Shown: positions 1-9,500 of the stretch, in pieces
Layout of the letters: every line of letters starts with the position of its first letter
Position numbering within the stretch: the stretch's first letter is position 1
DNA from: Membranipora membranacea
Lineage: Eukaryota; Bryozoa; Gymnolaemata; Cheilostomatida; Membraniporidae
Direction of reading: 5' to 3'
Assembly: GCA_914767715.1 (NCBI GenBank)
Contig: OU612065.1
Span: 34,784,001 to 34,848,000 of the forward strand
DNA: 64,000 bases
Position numbers and translations under genes: made by a program
The notes under the pieces: generated by a model
What the model was told of the DNA's origin: nothing
Databases searched by the model: none
The model's input: the letters and a program-made list of their open reading frames with translations, nothing else

Positions 1-76
1 CGAAAACTGCTTTCATGTACGAAGTCTGAGTGAGATATCATGATTATCTCTCTAATATAATCAATATAACAAAGTT

Positions 77-134
77 ATGGCTTGTCTCATATTATATTAA
101 CACAAAGTAAGGATATATCTACGAGACAAGCCAT
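77..134. repeat. Short inverted repeat, 12-bp arms
   Basis: The arm at 77-88 (atggcttgtctc) is the exact reverse complement of the arm at 123-134 (gagacaagccat), with about 34 bp of AT-rich sequence between. It lies just upstream of the first tRNA gene. It could be a relic of a small fold-back element; no function is evident. Confidence 0.6.
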
Positions 135-164
135 ATCTTTATTTTGTATGCAATATACCTATCA

Positions 165-430
165 GCCACCGTAGCTCAGGGGCAGAGCGCCTGCCCTGTA
201 AGCAGTAGTGGGTTGAGCAAGGTCAAAGTTACGGCGAGTTTAACCATCTCACTTGATGACTGAGGCCTATGGCCGGGTCCCTATGCCGGACATATAGGTG
301 CATACCATCACGCGGCTGCTTAACAGATGTGCCGCGTGCTATCATGCACCTGTGAGGGCAGGGCGAGCCAAGCTCATAGCCCCGCTGCCTGGTTTGCAGG
401 AGGTCGTGGGTTCGAGTCCCACCAGTGGCA
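165..430 (+). tRNA. tRNA-Thr (anticodon TGT) with a 194-nt intron, copy 1
   Basis: The 5' exon is 165-200 and the 3' exon 395-430; joined they give a 72-nt cloverleaf. The acceptor stem GCCACCG pairs with CAGTGGC with one C-A mismatch, the D stem GCTC pairs with GAGC, the anticodon stem CCTGC with GCAGG, and the T arm is GTGGG-TTCGAGT-CCCAC. The anticodon is TGT (Thr). A 194-nt insert (201-394) starts at the canonical 37/38 position. It carries its own hairpin: 297-303 with 344-350 and 309-316 with 331-338. No T-run lies directly after the gene; the first TTTT is about 30 nt downstream. The exons are clear, but splicing of so long an intron is inferred. Confidence 0.82.
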
Positions 431-1625
431 AGTTATTTATGTCTTATCAGATGGACTGATTGTTTTAAACTTATCAAAATCAAAATGTTAAAATCAAAAT
501 AAAATTATTCAATCCTTGAAAAATCATATTGGTTAATAGAAAGACTTATATGATAGAGAAACATGAGATACACACATAGGATTATAAGAAAGCATGCATG
601 CGTATAGAGAGGTATATAAAAGTCTTACTCATGGGTAGGAAAAATCAAACAAAGATATATCCTATATTTCATCCCCAATGAATCAGTAAACCTGAAAGAC
701 AAAAGATAAAAAAATAAACCTGATTGCGAATATTTGGTCACCTAGAAAGTTATAAAATGTGTTTAGTGCCTATTGACAAAAACAATGATAACCAACCCTC
801 TAATAGGCTTACTAAACGGGAGATTCCAGACCGCTCATTGTGTTCCAGTCACTGAATTAGATTCTTCTCTTAGAATGGAAATAGTATCATAGCGTTATGC
901 GGTTAGGACACTAAACACAGGGACCCATCTGACTGTTATCTGATTGGCTGTCCCTAGTAGCATGAATAATTAGCCTGAGAAATTGTCTTGTTTACAAAAT
1001 TGCAAACAGTAATTATACCCCATACAGTCATTCTGCGCATGCTCAGCTCTGGGCATGAGCTGATCTCTGCAAAATTGAGCCTCGGAATTCCGAAGCCATC
1101 TGATTGGCTACCTGCTCTGGTGGTATGCTCTTCAATGCGTGCGGAATTGATATTGATAGTTATTCTCTCTTGTCACTATTAGCTGATTTTTATTGGCAGT
1201 TCATGCAGGGGCTATCCCATTTTCCCTGACCAAATTTTCTCTCAGGACCTAGACTAAACTCATTGTTCTTGCACATGCGCAATTTAAAATCACGCATGAT
1301 TTATACTTAGCCTTACGACATCTACTTTGTGGTAACTATAGCCTAGTTTATCAGTGATCTACATGCCCAGTCAGATCACGAGAGTCAGTATGCCATACAG
1401 TGTCGATGATTAGGGCATTTCTAGATTGCTACTAGGGACTGGCTATTTTTGCAAGCCCTTTGTTTTGCAAAAGAAAGCTAATGATGCTATTCCAGATATG
1501 GAATTCAATGGTTCCAGTCATTCAAAGACAGCTCACCCAGGTGTTTGATTAATGGCCTGTGATAGGGTCAGGGGCGTATATTCTAAAAATTTTCACTCAC
1601 TGACTTTTTAGAGATGAGCATAATG
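431..1625. other. Non-coding stretch, nothing recognised
   Basis: No supported gene, RNA or repeat was recognised in this stretch between tRNA copy 1 and the GC-rich block. Short open frames here have no splice or family support. If VPS8 extends to the left of the window this is intronic sequence; otherwise it is intergenic. Confidence 0.4.
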
Positions 1626-1700
1626 ATCGGGCGCAGCCCGATCCACACGCCGTAGGCGTGGCGGGGAGGGTGTGGGAGGGGCGGTTAAGCGCCCTCCCAC
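1626..1700. repeat. GC-rich block of consecutive hairpins
   Basis: Three small palindromes lie in tandem: cgggcgcagcccg, ccacgccgtaggcgtgg and a longer stem gtgggaggg / ccctcccac around cggttaagcg. The block is strongly GC-rich in AT-rich surroundings and directly abuts the SINE copy that begins at 1701. In the SINE's transcription direction (minus) it would lie just 3' of the element. It may be a separate palindromic repeat or part of the SINE tail; the second SINE copy at 5643 lacks it. Confidence 0.55.
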
Positions 1701-1983
1701 CACGGAAATTTTTGCATATCGGTAGCAAAATAGTGCAAGCAGAGAGGTATTTCAATAGCTCACTGAGCTGTTGGGTACTTTCAGAAAACAACTCAATAGC
1801 AGTAGAAGGTTACGGTAAAAATGCTCCAGTTATAAAGCACCCATTTGAAAAAAATCTGACCGTGATGGGATTCGGACCCACAATAATCTGAATAACAGTG
1901 GTTACAGAGCGGACGCTCTACACACTGAGCTATTCAGCCACTCACGGAAATCTGTGGGCCGTGAGTGCTAATATACGCCACTG
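1701..1983 (-). mobile_element. tRNA-derived SINE, family A, copy 1
   Basis: About 283 bp, nearly identical to 5643-5926. Read on the minus strand it contains a tRNA-like head with an A box (TAGCTCAGTGTGTAGAGCG) and a B box degraded to GGTCCGAATCC, followed by about 150 bp of unrelated body. The tRNA-like part has lost a proper acceptor stem, so this is a retroposon and not a tRNA gene. Two copies 4 kb apart with the same endpoints define the unit. Confidence 0.85.
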
Positions 1984-2178
1984 GATAGGGTCACCAGTGC
2001 GGAATAGATAAAACTCCACTGTGAGCAATCACAACAGACATACGGAATGAAACCAAAGATTATAAATAGTCATTGATGAAACTGATTTGAAATTACAAAG
2101 TGTCTTGATATAAAGCAATCATTATCTAAAGCGGTATAATAGAGATAAGCTATCGAATCATTCATATCTTGTTATTTT

Positions 2179-2441
2179 GCCACTGTAGCTCAGGGGTAGA
2201 GCGCCTGCCTTGTAAGCAGTACTGGTGTTCTGCATGGTCTCATGGGAGGGTGTTAACCAGCACACTCCCAGGGCTTGGGATAGCGATCGAATCCCACAGC
2301 CCCTATACTAACTCCACACCAATGTCAGGTCTGGTCAGTGACATGGACTGCATTGTGTTGTTAGGGAGGTATAGCAGTCATGTAGTGTGTCATATCTGCC
2401 TGGTATGCAGGAGGTCGCAGGTTCAAATCCTACCAGTGGCA
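2179..2441 (+). tRNA. tRNA-Thr (anticodon TGT) with a 191-nt intron, copy 2
   Basis: Exons are 2179-2214 and 2406-2441. The acceptor stem GCCACTG/CAGTGGC is perfect, the D stem is GCTC/GAGC, the anticodon stem CCTGC/GCAGG with loop CTTGTA plus T, and the T arm GCAGG-TTCAAAT-CCTAC has one mismatch. The anticodon is TGT. The intron, 2215-2405, contains a stem 2243-2252 with 2261-2270 and a second gggct/agccc stem. A run of six T at 2445-2450 is a good Pol III terminator. This is the best preserved of the three copies. Confidence 0.87.
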
Positions 2442-2444
2442 ATT

Positions 2445-2450
2445 CTTTTT
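2445..2450 (+). terminator. Pol III T-run terminator after tRNA-Thr copy 2
   Basis: Six consecutive T begin four bases after the discriminator base of the tRNA, as expected for RNA polymerase III termination. Confidence 0.75.
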
Positions 2451-2946
2451 TCAATCTTTTTTAATTAATTTTTTCGGACATATGTAGCATTATAGTACAT
2501 AGTTGAGATATCAGTTAACTTATTTCTTGCTTTACTAGCATAAGCTAACTGTAATAAAAAAGAATGCCTATGAAATGAATGTTATAAAATTAATTAGTCT
2601 CCATGGTTTTCTTTTTTAAGTTAAAACATTTTTCTGATATTTAAATGATGTGGTCTGCCCTTCAAATCCATTCATAGACAATATTAGCTGGCATCAGCAT
2701 GAGTGCATTGGTTGACATTGAATAGTAGCTGAACATATTTTTAAATAAACAGGTTAATTCATTTAACCTTAGTCAAAACCAAGTACATTTCTGACACATG
2801 ATTGCAGTACAGAGTAGGGACATAACCTTACTCTATGATAAGCGTCAACAAACAGCTCACTTCAGATGGTCTGAACAGCTCTTAAAGATAAGTCATGAAA
2901 CGGACCAAACCTTCATGTTCTATTTTTATATCCGAGGCATATACCA
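2451..2946. other. AT-rich spacer between tRNA copies 2 and 3
   Basis: No gene, repeat unit or structured element was recognised here. Confidence 0.4.
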
Positions 2947-3204
2947 GCCATTGTAGCTCAGTGGTAGAGCATCTGCCCTGTAAGCAGGTTGGTGCCTCTT
3001 TGTCTGTGAGAATCTAGCCTGACCAGTTGGGTTCTAGAGGGCTCATAGGGTGGGGACGTTGAGCGCAGACCGCACTTGGTGGGCTGTAATAATCGCTCCG
3101 TTCTCCCTGCCATATAACTACAGCATGCTGTGGTATACACAGGCTATGGGGTATTAGACTGCCTGGTCTGCAGAAGGTCGTAGGTTCGAATCCTACCGAT
3201 GGCA
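2947..3204 (+). tRNA. tRNA-Thr (anticodon TGT) with a 186-nt intron, copy 3
   Basis: Exons are 2947-2982 and 3169-3204. The acceptor stem GCCATTG/CGATGGC pairs with one T-G wobble, the D stem is GCTC/GAGC, the anticodon stem TCTGC/GCAGA is a compensated change relative to the other copies, and the T arm is GTAGG-TTCGAAT-CCTAC. The anticodon is TGT. The intron is 2983-3168. Its first five bases (AGCAG) and its last eight (GCCTGGNN) match those of the other two introns, while the middle is different. A TTTTT run just after the gene can terminate Pol III. The compensated stem change argues for selection on a functional tRNA. Confidence 0.87.
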
Positions 3205-3504
3205 TGGTTTTTCCTCTGCGCATACAAATGATACAACAATATCATCATTTTTTCCAGTATGAATACAACACTGAAAAAGTTGAGCCTATGAATTTTGTTT
3301 AAGACAATTTATTGACTGCCGTTATCATTTGACTTAATACCACAAAAGGTTACCAGGATATATGTACATTCAAAATCTTCTTTCTACACATCGTTATGTG
3401 CTATTTTCAATAAATTGCTATCTCAATGTAATACTAATATATATATACAGTAGAAAATGTAACTAAAATAAAATATATACAACAGAGATTTCTTTTATTT
3501 CCAG
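3205..3504. other. Spacer before the first VPS8 exon
   Basis: AT-rich sequence with a short TA run near 3440-3450 and a polypyrimidine tract and AG acceptor directly before 3505. No other feature was recognised. Confidence 0.4.
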
Positions 3505-6500
3505 GTGCTCGTAATAAATCTCAGACCAGAAGTAAAGATTCTCTACTCATTCCTACTTCCTGGACAGCAGGATTGTTTACCTCTGTTGTCATGGAGATAT
3601 GCAGGTATTAAAGTACCCGGTAAAGATGCCCTGTTTGATCCAGTGCTAGCCATAGCTCGGCAATCTACCATGCACTTCTTTCAGGTCAGGTTTTATCGTT
3701 GAGAACTGTTTTTCTCGTACCCATATTTTCCATTTTAATGGTATTAGGTATTTGTTTCTCGGCAGGAGGTATGATTGCAGTTTTCTCACAACGCAAATTT
3801 GACTACAAAACGTCAAACTAAACCAAAATCAGGTCAATACATTTCCATTAATTTCGGAATTTTAGATAACTGCATTATGGGATACTTGTTTACATCCCAT
3901 ACTTCTGTGGTATTTGAATCAAAAACGATTATTGCTATATTCAAGTACATATGAACCAGTGCATACATCGGTCCAACACCTCTATTTATTTCCCCATTGC
4001 CTTACATGCAAACTATGTTGACTTGTCACCTCAATAGCTGCTTCAGGTTCTTTCAATTCTTTAACCATACCACTCAAAATGATGGTATACTTCTGCTCTT
4101 CCATATTGGTGACTATGGGTTGAAAATTCGTTGTCAGAATTTTTCAGTGGCCCCATATGTAAGACCATTGCATTTATCACACATTTCCGGTCTAATTTTC
4201 ATTAGCCAAACCGTATGCATTGATCTTCCTAAAATGATTTTGCAAAAAGAATTTCAAACTTTAATTCAATAAATTTCAATTGCAAATACATCTGAAAATA
4301 TTAACAGGGTTCAATATCACTGATAGCAGTGCTTTTGAATTGGCTACACCCTCATTTGTCATCAGCATACTAATCATTTTATTTTGGAGGATGGTTGCAA
4401 CAAGTTGACCTTCACCCAATTACAGGTGTATTACCATCAATGTCTTTTATAATGTTGTTATTATCGTTCCATCTCTCATAACAGGCGATAGTGAGAGACC
4501 CTAAAGACATCCAATTTCAGAAATTACAGACAAGTGAACTGCCATATAGGCTGGTAGCTTTTTGTGTGAGTATGAGAAATTGTCAGCATCCTTTTGGCTT
4601 GAATCCGAACAACTGGTCTGTTTTTCTGATCTACAACGCATCACTTAGGAAAAAGATATTTGTCCTAACATCACCAACTATATAGTTGTCATTCAGATCT
4701 AAAAATTTGAAATTTGATAGTTGTAGTTGTGAATCTCCTGGTTTGTCAAGAAGTACAAGTGTACTTCTTGACAAACCAGGAGATTATAAACATCGAAGAA
4801 GCGAGATAATGCCACCCACTATGAGATTTAGCAGCAAACAGGGGAGGGTGTCAGCAGCCCCCACATATACTTAGTAATATGCCATTAACACCCTTTTTGT
4901 ATGTAAAACATCTTATTTTTCATGTATTTTCCTATCTTTCAGTGGCTGAACTCACAGACTATGGTAGCTCTGGACACGTTTGAGAAGTTACACATAGTAG
5001 ATGTCCGGTCGTGGGACGAGTTAGAAGTTATAGATATGTCTGACATGGAGTTTGTCTACAGTACCAGCTTCTTTAAGGGATTAGCTACTGGTGGTAACGT
5101 CAGTCCTGCTCTGGTAAGATCTGTAATCAATGTCCTCCCATGTGAAAAATGTGATATTACTATTTAACATTGGCAACAATTGATCACCATGGGTGATGAG
5201 CGGGCAGAGATGCTGCATTTTTGGGGCCTTTAGCTTTTTTTAGGCTTTTGTTTGCGGCAGCTGCATCATTGCTCCATTCAAGCTTCCAAAGAATTAATTG
5301 GGATGAGAAACAAGGAATTTCTCTTTGAATTTAATCATGTCTTCAGACAGAGCTAGCAAATCATCGGGCATATTTAATGATGCTGACGATACATATTTAT
5401 TGGCATACATACTCATACTTTTTGTCTATATCTGCTAACCAGACCTGTTTTTGTTCCTTCATTATAGTCGTATGCAGGAGACCATGCCTGCTATCATTCT
5501 ATAGCTTCATACAGATCACAACTGTTTGTGTTGGGAAATAAATCTGTACATGCCATGACACTCAGAACTTGGATAGAGGTATGTGTTGATTTATCAAGCT
5601 TTGTTCTCTTCTAACATGGTGTGGTGGGCATTAACTTCATAACACGGAAATTTTTGCATATCGGTAGCAAAATAGTGCAAGCAGAGAGGTATTTCAATGG
5701 CTCACTGAGCTGTTGGGTACTTTCAGAAAACAACTCAATAGCAGTAGAAGATTACGGTAAAAATGCTCCAGTTATAAAGCACCCATTTGAAAAAAAAACT
5801 GACCATGATGGGATTCGAACCCACAACAATCTTATTAACAGTGGTTATAAAGCGGACGCTCTACACACTGAGCTATACAGCCACTCACGGTAATCCGTGG
5901 GCCGTGAGTGCTAATATACGCCACTGCCCTGGTACAAAAATCAAAGACTGTTCTATAATTATAATAAAGTAGAATTTCATAGACAGTATTCTACAATTTT
6001 CTGAAGTTTTAGGGGATAGCTCTAATATTCATGGCAATGCGCTATTTAGCTGAACTCCCCAATAACAAAATTTGCTCTTCCTTGTTGTCAATTTTTTTCA
6101 AAAAATCTGTTTTGTTATGAATATGTTTTTTGGGAAGGGGTCTTGTCCCGATAAACAGCAACTCACATTCCGATGTAAAATCAGGTTCATATTTTAAGGA
6201 TTAGCGGATATAAATTATGCCCATACATACCGTACGTACCGTTTTTATTGCAGAGGCTTGACGTTTTACTGAGGGAGAACAGGCATCAAGATGCTATAGC
6301 CTTAGCACTCTCATTTTATGATGGCTCAGCAAAGGCTGTTATTGGCCTCCCTGTAGAGGAGGAAAAGAGAAAACAGATTGTAGCTGACAAGGTACGTAGC
6401 AGCTCATGAATCCTCAACCAGTCTGTCAACTGATTGAGTTGTGTGGTGTTTATATTTGTGTGTATATATATATATATATATTATTGTAGTGCAAAAAATT

Positions 6501-9500
6501 TTAGTCGAGCAGTGAGTTTTTAGGTTACTGAGCGGAAGGAAGTGTTCTGATTACCATAATGGCTTACGGTTAGATTTGATCTATGATTGTAGATGTTGGA
6601 TATTTTGTACACATACATTGATCTGTCAATGACCAAACTTTGTCCTGAGTTCGGAAGGATCGATGAGCTGATCAAACATTATGAGGTAAGCTACACACAA
6701 ACACAAGCAATGTCAGCACAAATAATGTCAGCACAAACAATGTCAGCACAAATAATGTCAGCACAAAGATTGCCCTGTTATGCGTTGAACTCCTTAACTA
6801 GTATGCCCATTATGAAGTGTTAGTGATAAAGACTCAATGCATGACACCTGTACTAGTATGTTGGGTGATAAGTTGGTGTTTTGTTCAACAAGATGTCTTA
6901 TCGGAATAAGTAAGATAATTTATTAGGAGTTGCCTGTACATTCTTCATGAGCGGATAATCTTATGTGTTCAGCAATACCCCCCCCCCCCAGAAAAAGTCT
7001 GTTCCCTCTGTGATGGCAGAGGGATATGGTAAATGTTGGATACCTGCCTTAGCAATATCCCTCCGCCCCACAGCCGATGCCTCATTACCCGCCTTAGCAA
7101 TATCACTCCGCCGCTACAGAGGGAACAAACTTTTTCTGAATATCCCTTTAGATAGATAGAATTATACTAATGCTCGCTAATCCGTTCTGTTTGTAGAATG
7201 TGGTGCCCATCTGTGTGGAGTATTGTCTGCATCTGCAGAGAGTGGATGTCTTATTCAGTCGTCTCTACGAGCGATTCAGTGAGGATATTATTGCACACGG
7301 AGCGTTCCTCGAATGCCTAGAGCCCTACATTCTTGACGACCAGTTGAAGACAGTATCACCTCAGATCATCAAAGACTTGACGTCACACTTTCAGGGAAAA
7401 GACATGCTCTCCAGAGTGGAGGCTTGTATTGTACATTTGGACATCATCAGTTTGGACATTCATGAAGTAAGGACAGCAGCTATGTAGTGTTATTTGTCAT
7501 TTATAGAGTATTTCACTTGTACCCAATCAGTTAGCTCAAGGTTATTAGCTGATGATTTCTGTCCAATGTTTCGGACATAAATGGTGAAATTTCAAATGAA
7601 ATCACTTCACTGAATCCAGTTTAGCTGTATAGAAGTGGAGCTTAAGTTATTCATTTCATATCCTGAGCTACCTAAGGATCGTTTAGGGAAAATTGTATTA
7701 ACGGCACTGACTGCTCTATCACATTGTTTCTGCTCGATTGTAGACAGTTAAACTATGTTGGGAGAACGCCATGTATGACGGTATCATATATATCTACAAT
7801 CAGGGACTACAAGACTTTGTGACTCCTCTCCTCGAGTTAATCACTGTACTTAGAGACGCAATCAAGTCTGGGAAACAGCTCTCTGGTGTGTACCACTTAT
7901 TATTTTCAGAAAATCTTGTTCCATCCTTAACAGTTACACATACCTGCATAAAATGATAAATTCTTTTGAACTCTCGCGGTATGATGTTCATTAAGAGAGA
8001 CTTTTAGGGTTTGCCCCTCAAATGACAACAACTGCTGTATTTCCAGCAATTATTAGGGGCTATACCTATACATATGTACTCTAACCTCAACAATGACATT
8101 AATAGGCATTGCACAGCTCACCTAGCTTCAATTCTGAATACTGTATGATATTAAATTCACGAATGGTCTTGAGTTATGTCAAACTTCTTCTATTTCAGAT
8201 ATCCATGTGAAGCTAGGTAACAAACTGTTAGTGTATATCAGTAACTCACTGGCTGGTCTAGCTTATCCTATCGGCTCGCTCAGAGATGACCAGATAGAGA
8301 TCGTCAAATCTTCCATGTTTAAAACACTGACATGCTTACACTCAAGCGGTGCAGAGGCTGATGAGAAACCGTATCCTTATGTAAGGACTTTTCTTGACTT
8401 CGATACAAGAGAGTTCCTCAATGTGCTGGCTTTAGCTTTTGAAGAACAAGAGTTTGGCTCAACAGAAGGGTAAGTCTCTGTAGTCAATGAAGGTTATTTT
8501 AATTTTGTGTATAAGGTGCATACCGCCCATTGCTTAGCGGGATATTTCAGTAATTTGAGATGATATTGCTTCAATGTCCAGAATCTATTCAAGTCCCTAG
8601 ATTTTAAGTATGATGAAATCTAGATTTCTAGACTTTTAGAAGAGTATGATACGGCTAAACTGATATTATATCTGATGCATTGTTGTCAAGTATTGATTGT
8701 CTCTCCGCCCAGTCGTACCAATCTACCTTCAATCGATTGATATAAATTTTTTTTTTCATTTCAGTGTACAGCAGAGACAGAGAGTGGTGGATATATTGTT
8801 ATCTATTATGGTTGAGGGGACAGATTACTCCCCTAAGCAGCGTGGTATGCTGTATACATTCCTTGCCAGACAGATTGCTCGCCACTCTGGAACTATACAG
8901 CTTAATAGACTTCTTTTTGAAAAGGTATGGGTGTATCAGCCATAAACATATAAATGCTTTTAAGTTTATGATATCAGCGCACTTCACAGTTCCCTAATCG
9001 AATTTGTTTATCATGATTATGTTATACTTGTGTTAGTTCGTATCAGGCTATTTTTGGTCGGATTATATTGGACTGTATTGCTATGTTAGTGGATTCAAAA
9101 TGCTGCTGATTATATATTTATCAGGTGTTGGAGTTTTTATGTAGACCCGGTGATGACTCACAGAAAGAGGAGAGACAAGAGGCACTACTCGAAATGCTCC
9201 TCCTAGAAAAAGAGCTACATCTAGATGTAGATAAACTTTTACTTATGGCAGAACACGCCAATCTGTAAGTTATCTCATGTCCAAAATATTGTGTAGTTCA
9301 GAACTGGCCTTCATTACTGCTGTCATTTCATCGCTGAAGACTTTAGCAGCAAATCTTGGTTTTCCAAAGGAAAGAGAGCTTTGAGCAGCCTTGCTGCATG
9401 ATTTTTCTACATAGAAAACTATTGAACTGGCATCTTTTAAAATCGGAAATTATTGAAAGAACTGCAGATTCAAACATTTAGCTCTCCAACTTTTTACTTC

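Noticed and set aside
3014-3223. Minus-strand frames through tRNA copy 3
   Set aside because: These are antisense to a clear tRNA gene and its intron, with no coding support.
5804-5886. Possible tRNA gene on the minus strand
   Set aside because: The A and B boxes are present but the acceptor and anticodon stems do not pair, and the sequence is repeated within the longer SINE unit.
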